Part shown: one piece after another, positions 1 to 11,367 of the stretch
How positions within the stretch are numbered: position 1 is the first letter of the stretch
Layout of the letters: each line of letters starts with the position of its first letter
Source of the DNA: Pelobates cultripes
Taxonomy: Eukaryota > Chordata > Amphibia > Anura > Pelobatidae
Reading direction: 5' to 3'
DNA: 64,000 nucleotides
Assembly: GCA_933207985.1 (NCBI GenBank)
Contig: OW240915.1
Span: 278,551,953 to 278,615,952, forward strand
Notes under the pieces: generated by a model
Told to the model about the DNA's origin: nothing
The model's input: the letters and a program-made list of their open reading frames with translations, nothing else
Database searches by the model: none
Program-made: the position numbers and the translations under genes

Positions 1-1430
1 ATAATCTCAGTAAGAAAGAAAGTCAATAATTCCATTCCGGGGAAAAGAGGCATATTTTTCCAGTGTTTTCAAAGTCTACCTCCTGATAGTCAGAGATTTG
101 TTCAACATGTTCCGCTTTGCGCGCACTAACCACCCCATTCACAGAGTTTCTATTTTTATATTGAATGCATTATTGTTTCTCTGAGTAAAGTCCAACTTTA
201 CCAGACCTGTTTGCTGGTCATGTGGCATGTCAAATATAATGAATATATAATAAATATATATTTAATATAATTACATTTTTTAAAACATTCATTAAATTGC
301 ACCCATCTCATTGGAATCTTGCATTTAGATCACAAAAACAGAAAATGCTGCTAACACCAATTTACATTAATGAACGTTTTAAGGACATGGCTTTCACAAA
401 CACTGTTCCTCACACTTCAAGCTTTGTACAGACTCTACATTTCCTTGGCATATACAGCCATGTTTGGAAAACCTCTAGTTTTCCATTGCTTGGAGGCTCT
501 GTGTTGCTAAAGCTTCACAACTGGCCCTCAGACAATTCCTTATTCTCCAGGCACATACAGCAGCACCTCATGTATTTAAGTGATTCGTTTCTGGGGATTT
601 CTTTTCCTGCCTCGTGTCCAAATGCCACACCATTTGTGACCCTCCATTAAAGTACATAATCTTAATCGTAAAAAGATGAGGATTCGTGCATTTGTAGACT
701 GCTGTGAATTAACCCCCATTGTTTGAGACCTGATACAACCAATAGGGCATTACGAAGCTGAGTAATACAACACACACCCTGAAATAAAAAAAAATAAAAA
801 ACCAAGGTTATATACTTCTACAGAGACCAGTAAAAAGAGGAGAATTCCCATTTAAAGGGAGTGCTGTAAGCATCTTGAGTCTCTGGACATCAGATTTTCA
901 GAATGTATGGGCATCTGACCTAAGTGTTGCACAATTAAAAAGCTTTAAATACATCTTAAAATGGCAGACATGACAAATAGCCCCTGCAGAAAAATAACAA
1001 CAACAACAATCTACAGATTTCTGGGATGCTGAAAAGCTAGCCAAGTGATAAATAAAATAAATGTGCGATCTGATGTCGATGTGAAGTCATATTGCAAAAC
1101 GCACAACAGGTTACATTATACAAGAAATGAATGAATATAAATAAGAAATAAATCATCCAGCGAAAACAGTTACTGAATCTACTGGACCGTAGCGAAAAAC
1201 AAAACAAAAGTCACATTACTGCTTGATGAAGGCATTCATTCATGTATTATGCAGCCAATATAAATTTCTGGAGGCAGTAATAAAATAATGAATTCCTAGA
1301 GCACAAGATACATATGTTCTGCGGTTTTATTTTGAAGGGAAAAAAAAAAGAAAGAATTAGAAAACAAAAAAAAAAAAACCACATACATATGAAAAATAAA
1401 TCAATGTAAGAGTGTAATTAGAATGTACAC
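1..1430. other. AT-rich sequence, no gene identified
   Basis: I see no recognisable gene or repeat apart from A-rich runs near 1338-1378. A short minus-strand open stretch near 15-160 reads plausibly as protein but has no convincing splice acceptor. It may belong to the same host gene as the candidate exon at 4882-5047, but nothing links them directly. Confidence 0.5.
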
Positions 1431-1431
1431 A

Positions 1432-1600
1432 GAGTGTAATTAGGTCAAGAAGGTCCTGCTAAAATGAACTTACAATCTATGAGGATTTATTGGTAGCAGG
1501 TATATATCGCTAAGTGTCTAGCCCAGGGACACTTACTGGTGAATGGTCTGACCAGGATTTGAACATAGGTTTCCAAATAGCCAAGTTATTCACCAACTTG
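1432..1600 (+). repeat. SINE-like dispersed repeat fragment (copy 1)
   Basis: The stretch has the wording of a dispersed repeat that recurs at 3690-3860 and 34130-34285: a block reading like 'gaaggtcctgct...gaacttacaatct' followed by a 'gggacacttac...gatttgaac' block. The other copies also show an upstream 'tagc(a/c)ccaacatattc' block. Family assignment is not possible here; a SINE or a fragment of a larger old element are both possible. Confidence 0.45.
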
Positions 1601-1629
1601 TAGATGGTCAGGAAATCAAAGTTAAAAGG

Positions 1630-2103
1630 AGTCACCAACTACAGCTTATTGTATTTGTTCTGATGAGTATAATTATTCCCTTCAGGCTTTTTGCAGCAAA
1701 CACTGTCGTTTCAGAGAAAAGGCTGGGTTTACATTACAGCCTAGGGACACCTTCAGTGCAAACTCCTCAGATGGCTACTAGAGGTGCATCATGGGGCACA
1801 GTGAGCAGCAGTGACATTCAGTGTCTCAACCCTCTGCACGGAGACACTGAAGTTTTCTATTAGAGGTGCATTGATTCAGTGCATCTCTATAAGGAGATGC
1901 TGATTGGCCAGAACAGTGTCTGGCTCCGCTCACCGGCCAGCTTCCTTGGCTGAGATCATCAGAATTGACAATCTCAGCCAATCAAATGCTTTCCCTATGG
2001 GAAAGCATTGTCATTGGCTGAGATCATCACTTCTGATGAGGTCAGCCAAGGAAACCGATCAGGGGCAGAACCAGCAGCAGCAGACTGGAATAAAGGTAAG
2101 CTG
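1630..2103 (+). repeat. MITE family A, 5'-truncated copy
   Basis: It matches the body of the TTAA-flanked MITE family that is intact at 17310-17831 and 25006-25600: a 'gtcaccaactacagcttattg' start, a 'tttcagagaaaa' block, a 'ctctgcacggagacactga' block and a hairpin around 'ctttccctatgggaaagc'. The first bases of the usual terminal repeat (GGGACACTATA) are missing and no right terminal repeat is seen, so this is a degraded copy. Confidence 0.6.
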
Positions 2104-2535
2104 TTACTATAAGGCTAAATATATAATCAAAAAGAAAATAATTCCAAGTTGGCTATTATGGCCTAAACATTGTAAATCACTTTAATGTCGGACATTAAAA
2201 TTTTAGTAAAAAACTATGCAGCCGACCGCTGTCCTCTGAATTGACGGTCACTGGAAGTACGAAAGTTTGTATTTATCAATGTTAAAATCAATGCTACATC
2301 GGTAAACAGTAACATCTAAGCAATACCTATGTGACCTTCCAGAACAGCTGCTGCAATCCACTGTGCTGGAAACAGGACTATATTCTTTGGACACTGATGA
2401 TTCTTTGTGTCAGTTTGTATAACGTACTGAACACACTAGCCAGCTTAAAAGTGTGACGACAACTTACAAAGACAATTGCTGAGGACTGGAGCATTTGGAT
2501 TCTGCTTGTAATGTAAGGGGTGAAGGGGTCAAGAA

Positions 2536-3013
2536 TTAAAGGAACACTTCAGGCCCCTTCGCTGTGCTGGAAGTAGTCAGACTATTTAGAATGGTTTCAC
2601 TTATTACATGGGGTCCGCGGGGCACCTCTCCTTGCCTCCACTACAGCTACAGCAAAGCCAGATGCTTTCTGAAAGTACAGGCTTAGCTCATTGGCTAAGA
2701 GTGTCAGCTGATAACTCTCAGCCAATGAGCTAGCCCTGCGTGACTTGGCTAACAGGGGCTTTGAACACTCACTTCCGCCTACAGGGAGGTGAGGAGTGTT
2801 GCCCATCAGACCTAGGTTCTAAAACTGCACTGCTGGGATTAGCTCAGGAGAGGTAATGGAAGCGAAGAGAAGCTTCTGGTTCTCACATCTAGCACCTGAC
2901 TAATCTCAAGTAAGACGTCAAATTGACTCAAAATGGTTAGACTACTTACAATGAGGTCACCATAACCTTTACAGTGTGCTGTAGTGATTATGGTGTTTGG
3001 AGTGTTCCTTTAA
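2536..3013. repeat. TTAA-flanked MITE, family F (complete)
   Basis: Both ends are present. The left end is TTAA followed by AGGAACACTTC and the right end is GAGTGTTCCT followed by TTAA, a terminal inverted repeat with a TTAA duplication as made by piggyBac-type transposases. An internal hairpin pairs 'tagctcattggctaagagt' with 'actctcagccaatgagcta'. No open reading frame of note lies inside, so it is non-autonomous. Related fragments occur at 36230-36650, 45545-45600 and 46565-46756. Confidence 0.7.
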
Positions 3014-3685
3014 AGTCAGTATTTCTAGAGAGATGATAGACTGAAAATACTATATACATGTATTGATTTACATTCTGAAATGTAATAAGCCAGGAAATTA
3101 TAGCTCTCTCCTGCAAATTGTAACAGCCATTTCTTGCTGATTATTCATTTTGTAACCAGAATAAGAGCTTCATTTGTAAAAGCAACCTCAATGAAAAAAA
3201 AAAAAATACAGGGAAAAATCAGTAGTGCTAGTAGGATATGCGGTGTACACAAAGTGCTACAATAGTGATTTATCTAACGGACATACAAAAGTACAGCAAA
3301 TGTTTTGGGATTCAACCCTTCATCAGTGTTTATATCTGACTGATATCGCCATTTGTACGTCCTTCAAATAAATCACTAGTGGTACTTTGTGCACACAGCA
3401 TATCCTTGCAGCACTGCTCATCTGTTTCCTGTATTTTGCATTCTGTATTGTACCCCTGATCAAGCAACAGGGGTTGGATTTCACAGCAGCCCGGAAGTAC
3501 CTTTTGTTTAAATGTTTTTTTTTAGGCTTGTTTAAAACCTGACAGACTGTGGCGACGTGCAAATTCAGTGACCCACAATAAAGCATGACCATGTTTGCTA
3601 CGAACATTAAAATGTCTGTATCTCAAACTCAATGACACCTTCCTCCACAAGCAGTGGACAATTACACATAACGACTGACATCTTA
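3014..3685. other. Unique sequence, no gene identified
   Basis: Short open frames on the minus strand have no recognisable domain. The sequence 'caaagtgctac...gtacttt(g)tg' near 3250-3390 is loosely inverted and may be an old palindromic repeat. Nothing else is supported. Confidence 0.4.
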
Positions 3686-3689
3686 TTAG

Positions 3690-3860
3690 AATTACCAGAA
3701 TAACATTTATTGATATAGCCCCAACATATTCCGTCATGCTATACAATTGGAAATAAGACAAACATTCAATTCTAACACGACATGTATGACATTCAGAAGC
3801 AGTAGGTAAAGAGGGCCCTGCCTAAACGTGCTTGCAATCAAGCACAAGAAGCTCGTCGGG
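3690..3860 (+). repeat. SINE-like dispersed repeat (copy 2)
   Basis: It contains 'tatagccccaacatattccg', an 'agcagtaggtaaagagggcc' block and 'ctgcctaaacgtgcttgcaat' in order. The same blocks recur in whole or part at 1432-1600, 26345-26405 and 34130-34285. The order of blocks is constant, which shows a common source. Its class is unknown to me. Confidence 0.55.
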
Positions 3861-3899
3861 CAACAAGGGGCTTATCTGGACTGAGCTGGATTGTGGCGA

Positions 3900-4850
3900 C
3901 CCTGGATAGGTAAAGGCTAGATACTCAGCTGTTTTCGAGTTCTTAACAGCTGTGATCTAACATAAAATAAAAAAAAAGTACAACGGGCAATAAGTCAGGA
4001 AGAGATGGTGAAGTGCATAGGGGTTTAAATAAAAAAAAAAAGTAAAAGTATATGAAGCATTTAATGTAATTTATTAAATTAAAATGTAGTAGCTTCAATG
4101 AAGTAAAGGCAATGAATTAGATTTTTCCACAGTTGTGAGAATCTGACACATGAGTTTTCTGATAGACACAGCTGTAAAGCCACTAACCACTAAAAGATTT
4201 TCTTCAAATATTTTATATTTTAAAGAAAAGGTTACAGTACCTGTGAGGTGAACTGAGGAGGTATTGCTGACAGACGCCAGGGGGCACAATTGTAGCCTTT
4301 AACAGACCAAAAACTAAAATTTTGGCTTTCAGATTCTATTAATCTCCTAATTTTTCTATTATTTTAATTGCGTAAAAAAATTCCAAAAGAAACAGCAATA
4401 ATTTAGCAAGAAGTAGCGTTTCCAGTATTTAGTAGCACTGTTAGCATATATGTCAGTCTCTCTTAATAAATAATTTTTTAAATTTTTTTTCTCATCTCAG
4501 TGTTAATCCATTTTCAGCTTCAGACGAGTGAATATATGCACCACACAAAATCCCATCTCACAGCAGTGCACACACTGAAGCACTAAAGGCTTTATTCACT
4601 AAACAGTGAACTGAAGCAATCTGAAAACAATAAGCTACTTTAGTGTAAAATGTAGCAGTTTTCAATTGATTACAGCGGTTGCGTGAATAAACCCAATATA
4701 TACTTCTAAATGCAGAATCACACAGCCAAGCTATAAACACTAAAGACACAAATCTATTCCACACATCAAAACCAGATATCCATCTCAAAATGTATACATC
4801 AGAAAAACTACAAATCACTTGCACAATTCCAACAGCCTTGCACGAAACTA
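3900..4850. other. AT-rich sequence downstream of the candidate exon
   Basis: If the minus-strand candidate exon at 4882-5047 is real, this is the start of the following intron. No splice acceptor with a convincing coding continuation was recognised. Confidence 0.35.
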
Positions 4851-4881
4851 CATTAGATTGTAAAAGTTTGTAACATTTTAC

Positions 4882-5047
4882 CCATGTTTAGCAGGGTTGG
4901 CGAATCCGGTGGCGTACTGCTCAGATGTGGCGCCAAGAAAAGGTAATTCCGGTTGACACCACAGTCAAAATTAAACGGAGACTTATAGTCTTCCTGATAA
5001 TCCATCTCATTTGAATCCATTTTAGCAGATGAGTCCAGAGAAGTCAT
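4882..5047 (-). CDS. Candidate first coding exon of an unidentified host gene
   Basis: On the minus strand an open frame begins with MTSLDSSAKM, continues with an acidic, polar stretch and a CGVNRNYLFLAP segment, and ends in the proline- and serine-rich STPPDSPTLLNM. The frame reaches ATG-G, immediately followed by GTAAAA, a plausible splice donor at 4881-4880, so the exon would end in phase 1. An in-frame TGA sits directly before the first ATG (5047). The second ATG (5020) has the better context (AAAATGG), so translation may begin there. Codon use and amino-acid composition look coding and no repeat family overlaps it. I do not recognise the protein. It could still be a chance frame of about 55 codons. 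Confidence 0.35.
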
Positions 5048-5230
5048 TCAGAGAACCACAGAAAATACACAGTTTGCAGTTTCTTTCCACAGCTTTACAA
5101 AGTCACTTGTTCTCATCGTATACAGTCCCCAAAGCAAAGCATTCCGAGCCGGGTTTGTAACAGTGTTAGAAGGCCGCAGTACATTCTTTCTCTTCCTTGG
5201 AAATCCTCACATGACTGCAGTACCCCAGCG
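5048..5230 (-). promoter_or_regulatory. Possible 5' untranslated region of the candidate exon
   Basis: The sequence directly upstream of the candidate start codon is moderately GC-rich compared with its surroundings and carries no repeat. If 4882-5047 is a first coding exon, the 5' untranslated part would be here. No TATA box or CpG island is apparent, so this is inference from position only. Confidence 0.2.
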
Positions 5231-6628
5231 TTTAATAAGTTACTTCCCAGTGTTAAAATAAAATTTCTCAGCTTAGGCAGGACATAGTCTACCCTCGCAA
5301 ACTAAAACATGGTAGCTTGGCTAATGAATGTACAGTTCCCGTAGTCAAAGGAACAGGAAAAAAATAAATAAAATAAATAGATTTAAAAAAAGGCTTTGAA
5401 CTGATCACAAGAAAAAGAAACCAAAAAACCACACAGCAAAAATTACACTCTCGTGGTATGCTTTTAGAACGACCAACGCTCTGCACTGCAGATAATGATT
5501 TCAATTCATTTAGAGAAAAAAAAAAATATATCAGCTGATTTCACATGCAAAACCTGGACCGTCTTAATCTTCTAGGACACAGACAGATTACCGTCCAATA
5601 CTGTATGAAGCCTGCCATCTGTGCACGGCACATTAGGAGAATCAATTATTCTCCAGCTATGGAGAAGCTAAGTTTAAATGGGCATTTGCTTTATTTTAAA
5701 CATACACCATTTATAGCAAGGACGGGCACAGGATGCCCCGCAGTAAAGTGCTTTTCAATCAATCCATTACTTAATGCATCCTGGGCTCCAGACCTCGGAG
5801 CCTTGGGAATAATATCTCTTACGCTTCTTGGCCTGCAGATAGTACTGGTTTTAGGTGACATTCAATAAGTCATGACCTGATTTTCTGACCACTTGGAGGC
5901 GCTGCAACACAGATTATAATGATTGTGTACATTGGAATACAAAGCCATACACAGAGTCCTAACAAGATGAAACCCCTTTTCAGATGATGCATGATTACTT
6001 CTAGTAAAATAATACGGTGTTCGTAGATCGCCGTGCGTGAAATTTTGTGTGTTTTAAATTATTAACAGACATAAGCATTTACTATTCTGCATCATCTGCA
6101 TGTTTCACGTTGGACGTTGAGAAGTTCTTCTAGGTCCGAGAAAACCAGCCATGCCCTGTACAGTTTTTTTTATTTTTTTGTTTTTATATTCTTATATGTT
6201 ACAGATTAGTTGTGCAGATAAATACAAAGATGCCTGCAATGCCATAACAGCAAGCTCAGTTATATCAACATAATATAACAGATGTACATGTGAAAATCAG
6301 CACAATTTTGTAAACATAGCAATAAACAAAAGAGTGTACAGGTTTAAGCAATAAACAAAGTATGATAATGAGTAGTGAGAGACAAGTAGACATGACATTT
6401 ATTGTTTGGAACCACTGGGACCTAGTGCTTTATAGTGAGTCCTTACGGAGTAAAATAAGGCTGAGGGCAAAAAAAAAACACAACAAAAAACAAACTCATA
6501 CTTGAGGTACATAACTAGGTTAATATGGGCATTAAAATAAGACATGAAAGCTTCCCATAAATTGAGTAATAGAAGTTACAGGAGTACTGCTCGTGTTAGC
6601 AATATTATCTGGGAGACACAGAATATAT
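5231..6628. other. Unique sequence, no gene identified
   Basis: It contains a 107-codon plus-strand open frame (5545-5868) with no recognisable domain or motif. The 6170-6420 part is A- and T-rich and could be an old retroelement remnant. No feature can be supported. Confidence 0.4.
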
Positions 6629-6636
6629 GTCCTGAA

Positions 6637-6921
6637 TAGTGATGTCCCGAACGGTTTGCCGAACGGTGAACATATGCGGTAAACTTTGACCCTGTACCTC
6701 ACAGTCAGCAGACACATTCCAGCCAATCAGCAGCAGACTCTCCCACCGCCTGGACAGCATCCATTTTACATTAATTGTGAAGCTGCATTCTTAGTGAGCT
6801 GTCCAGGAGGTGGGAGGGTCTGCTGCTGATTGGCTGGAATGTGTCTGCTGACTGTGAGGTACAGGGTCAAAGTTTACCGCATATGTTCGCCTTCCGCGGC
6901 GAACCGTTCAGGACATCACTA
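6637..6921. mobile_element. hAT-type foldback MITE, intact, 8-bp target duplication
   Basis: The element begins TAGTGATGTCC and ends GGACATCACTA, perfect inverted termini. It is flanked by GTCCTGAA on both sides (6629-6636 and 6922-6929). An 8-bp duplication is the hallmark of hAT transposases. Most of the 285 bp forms two inverted arms, with 'gacacattccagccaatcag' on the left mirrored by 'ctgattggctggaatgtgtc' on the right, leaving a short central loop. It has no coding capacity. A second copy is interrupted by the gypsy element at 38119-43306. Confidence 0.85.
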
Positions 6922-6929
6922 GTCCTGAA

Positions 6930-7280
6930 GTCATTTAAAAGCAGTGGTAAGATGGGTGGGATGTAGGCCTGCACATAATAAAACGAGTAACTATGTAGCC
7001 TGGGTGTATTCGTACGAGACCACTGGAGTCACCGACTTAGAATTATGTGTGGGGCTGCCAATACACAGCAATATAAACTCAACCAATTATTTCTTGAGAA
7101 AGGACTGGGTGCCCTATAAAATAGGAAAAAAAACTAATAATAAATAAATAAATAAAAAGCAGGAGAGCATCCTGTAAAAGACTGGAATGAGTCCCAGGTT
7201 AGTGGACATATCACAGAACGCCTGTGGGCAGCTAGATATCGGCTATGCCTTCATCCGATGCCCAGTCTGTAGCAGAGCTG
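6930..7280. other. Sequence between MITE and GC-richer block
   Basis: An A-rich run lies at 7126-7158. Nothing else is recognised. Confidence 0.35.
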
Positions 7281-7288
7281 CTGACCTC

Positions 7289-7940
7289 TTAGCTGATGGT
7301 CCCACATAAATGCATTATATTGCCAGTAAAGTCTGGTGTGGCAGAAGCCTCCATCTTGAATGGCTGAGAACAGCAGAGTTCTGAAACTCTGGGCCAAGGC
7401 CTACTGCCAAACTCCCACATGTTGTGTATTAAGCCCCTCAGGCCTTGAGGGAATTTGGGATTTTGATACAAGCAGCCTTTGCCATTTAAGTGAACAGCCA
7501 TGCTAACCTGTCAGGTTATGCGTGGGCCTCAGCGGCAGCACTGTCGTGTTAATTTGAGTAGACTGCTGAGGGGCCACATGGTCGTCCGAGCCAGTTGTCT
7601 TGGAGTTCAGCTCTCTTTCCGTGATGCGCACTATACATTTCACGAATATGCGGTCTAGAACGGACATGGATGCGGCTCCAATGGTCACTGCTGATTCAGC
7701 AGTCTTGGGCATCCCCATCTTGGGAGCGTCTCTGCAATAAGCAGTGGGCGCTGCGGTGAGTAGTGAGGCTGCTTCCTGGGACTTGGATAACCCCCAGCAG
7801 TTCAAGGGAGGGGGGAGAACTGAATGTCAGAGTAAATGAGGCAGGTTCAGTGCCTGGAGAGCAGCCGTCACTCCCACACTTTCTGTGCTTGAAGCCCTCA
7901 AAAGTTGTCAATTGATCAAATAGGGCTGGGTGCACCAAGG
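7289..7940 (-). repeat. GC-richer coding-like block, possible old transposon remnant
   Basis: Overlapping minus-strand open frames of 70-100 codons lie in a block that is more GC-rich than its flanks. Phrases such as 'cccaagatggggatgccc' recall the 5' part of L1-type elements, but no diagnostic motif (coiled coil, RNA-binding domain, nuclease) can be seen. It may be an old 5' LINE segment or simply a GC-rich unique block. Confidence 0.25.
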
Positions 7941-10900
7941 TATCCCCACTTCGATTAAAATGTTTTCATGCTGATATGGTCAGTTTGACTGCATGAAATT
8001 AGTTGAAAGGGTTAAAAATTAGTACAAACTCAAATATCTGTCTCCTATTGCTCATCAGTACCAAGGTTCACACAGAAATAAACAGTGTGTCATCTTCACC
8101 AAAAAAAAGAAAACTGTTAGCGCATATGTACCAAGAGCAACTCTCATAGACTCTGACTGACCTTTCTACATATCACATGAGGGGTGCATGTGTCTGTTGG
8201 CAAAGTTGTCTACTTTCATTCAGCTCGATTGTCTAGCATTCATTTGACAGTAATCCTGCACCGCATTCACTGTGAACTAATTGGTAAACAAAATGAGCCA
8301 AATGTCTGTCTCTAAATCCTGAAGCTGATCTGAATTGAAGTTCCCCATAGACAAACATGGATACAAACTAGCAGAGAAGAATGGGACTCATTGATTTCTG
8401 ATATGGTTTAGCAAGTCTATATCATGACATTCATAACTACAATAATGGTTTGGTGGCATAATTTATTTTATTTAACAGAGTTTCTACTGTTTGATTTAGA
8501 ACGTTATTAAATCTATCTACTATGTTTCTTAACATTGGAAGGCATGAAATCAGATTTTGGAGAAGACCGGGTGCATATCTAGATCACAATTATTGATGTG
8601 CAACAGCTTGACTACATGAAAATGGTTTATGTCAGCCAATCTACCTTCATGCACAAGGCACTGCGGATGTACTCTTTTATGGCTAGAAATTCCCTGGCAG
8701 GTTGTAGCCACAATGGCTATTAAGGACTCGTTTGAACATTTTGGGCACTTTCTTCTGATGTTCCAAAACATGAGAACCAGAGAAATAACCTAAGATGGTG
8801 GTCCAGGGTGACCAATATGTGGAAATACAGTCCATTCCGGTGACTCACAACTTTTTTTTCCCCAGTGGAAATTACTTGGTCACCTTGGAGACACATTTCT
8901 CATATGCAATATTAGCATTATAAAAAGTATAAAAACTTTTTTTTCAAAAAGTCTGCTTCAGACTCTACAAAATATCAAAGAGGCATCTCTAGAACCAAGA
9001 AAGACTGTTTCGCAGGCTTAATTTCTTCTGGGCAGCTGTCTGTTGAATATATGTTTGTTCGACCTAAAACTGCAAATGGGTTGATCAGAAGTTCTTTGTA
9101 ACACAAACACTAATCTATGCTTTATATTGGATTTATCGGTAAGTTTTCCAATCACATGCTATATTTAGACAATCTTCACCAGGACTAGACTGTTTTGCAA
9201 GATATTGTATAGGTTATTACGCTCACCGTATGTTTGCTCTATTACCAAGGGCTCTCGATCTAGTTTAGTTGATGTAGAAAAATGGCACTTGAAAAAAAAT
9301 ATTTGACATAGACAGACAATCTCAAGTTGTTCTAAGAAGCTCAGGAAATATAGGCCTCGACCACTAATAAAAGTATACTGTGCAAAAAAAAGGTTTTTTA
9401 AAAATAAATAGATTACTTTTTGTCCCTTTTGCCATAGGTTGCAGTGGGGGGGGGGAGGATAAAAATTGCTAGAAATAAAATTTTCAGGTTCTAACCCACT
9501 CTTCTATTCACCAATTTGCAATGCAGGCAGGAACTCAATGTGTTTGTTGTGTTAACAGGTTTTGTGTTGAGCTCTGTCCAGACAATCATAAGGCTCTCAT
9601 TCCTTTTTGATGGAGCTTTAACCATAAGCATCTGCCCAGAAGGAGTTTTTGAAATACCCTGTATTTATTTTAGGACTTTGTAGGAATTCTATTTCTGCTA
9701 CGGACAAAAAAGGAAATGGCTGCATTTATAAACCACTGTGCGTACAGAGACATGGGCCTCTTTGCACCATATTAAATGCAAAGAGAAGGAGAGTCCCTTC
9801 AAAGCAAGGCACCGGTGGGGAATCCAGCTGGACCACATGCTTCTCATTGTGGGTCAGTCACCAAATCAGAGCAATTATTTATTTTTTAAATTTGCGTAGT
9901 TATCGTATGTTTCTTTCAGTGTGCTTACGTGAAGGGCAGGAGATCAATCGTTCTGCTGTTAGCCATGGAAGATCCATTCTGGCAGAAGTTCTATTGAGAT
10001 TTATCACTGCGTGCCTTTTTTGATTACAGACCGAAATTCCTCTTAAATCCCCAAGAGACACAAAATAATATCAGGACATTCCTCGTATGAATTACAAATA
10101 ACATTCAAGGAATGCCAGCAATTCTCCACAATAATATTAAAACCTACGTGACTATCAAGAAACAAAGACATAAATAAGACATGCTGAGCAAGTGAAATGA
10201 ACGTCAAGCACAACTAGCAATTAAAATGTTACATTTTGGTACATTCAGGATGGGTTATAAATACTTTTTAAAGAATATAAAGTCCCTTTTTATGTTATGG
10301 TGTCATTTACAATTGGATCGATTTGCAGTACCAAAATGGCACCAACAATTTGTAGGAAAATGTGGTTTACGGATTCTGGATGAAGGTCACTACATTTACC
10401 AGCAGCCGAGGTGAAGATCGATGAAGATAATCTGTGCTGCCCTTGAGCTGCACCCAAATGATGAGGAAATGGTACGGACTAGCAGAGGAATTCCTATTGT
10501 TTCCAGTAAATCAATAAGTAGGATTGAAGGATGAACAAACTGTCAGCAGGCATGTTTTTCATCACAAGAAAATTTAACTTAAAATAAATCAACCAACCCT
10601 CAATTGCTTGTCTTCAACAAGGTGTGAGATGGATTTAAGACAAGGTCCACAGAACCCCCTATGAAGAAAGTGTGGTCTTAAAGAATGTCCCCCAATTCCT
10701 AAAAAGCATCCCCAGGGGATGTGCGAGTTATGGGATTTTCCTTTAATAAATGTTAACGTTAACTGGATCTCATAATACCAAAAGCAATCTGGGCAATAGA
10801 CCCATTAAACCAAACCCTAGACTGCGGCAGGGAAACTCAGCAGGTAAATGTACATATGTCCACTGACTTCTCCCCCTAAAAGCAAATGTAACGGTTTCCA

Positions 10901-11240
10901 AATATCATTACCCATTATCGTGCTGACCCCGCAGTCCCATAAAGAGTGTATGGAAGTATTTACCATCAAGACCGATAACCTCTATATAAAAAAAAAAAAA
11001 ATAGGTGTCTTTTTTATTATTTTGTCCCACTTTGAAAAGACTCCTACATTTTTTTTTAAATTTTTTTTTTAACACCTCTGTAAATGATTGATGGCCAAAT
11101 AGGTTTTCCTATCCCTGGCTATAAAAGAACTACAACTTTCAAGATGTGAATACAAATACAAAAACTCACTCCCATCACTCCTGGGCGGCAGCAACGACCA
11201 CAGTACACATCAGCCCCAATACATACAGTAAAGACCCCCA
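7941..11240. other. Long stretch of unique sequence
   Basis: I see no gene, RNA gene or clear repeat in these 3.3 kb apart from short homopolymer runs (for example 9448-9457 G-run and 10988-11000 A-run). The 124-codon plus-strand frame at 9649-10023 has no recognisable motif and is probably chance. Confidence 0.45.
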
Positions 11241-11367
11241 AAAAGTTACCTGCGCTCTCTCCTAAATCCCTATGTATATTTAAACAAATGGAGGTCATTT
11301 AGTTACTCCAATACCTCCATTTGTTTAAATATACATAGGGATTTAGGAGAGAGCACAAGTAACTTTT
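11241..11367. repeat. Near-perfect long palindrome (about 55-bp arms)
   Basis: The left arm (11241-11295) and right arm (11313-11367) are reverse complements apart from two C/T differences near the outer ends; the loop is 17 nt. The outer text, with 'tgcgctctctcctaaatccc', resembles the terminal wording of the repeat at 27.0-27.4 kb and 47.4-47.9 kb. It may come from the same fold-back process. No target duplication was resolved. Confidence 0.75.

Noticed and set aside
15..160. Possible further exon on the minus strand near the left edge
   Set aside because: The short frame ends in TGA near the window edge and the only nearby AG sites have poor pyrimidine tracts or give stops in phase with the exon at 4882.
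5545..5868. 107-codon plus-strand frame
   Set aside because: No domain, no splice signals and no start context; length is within chance for the region.
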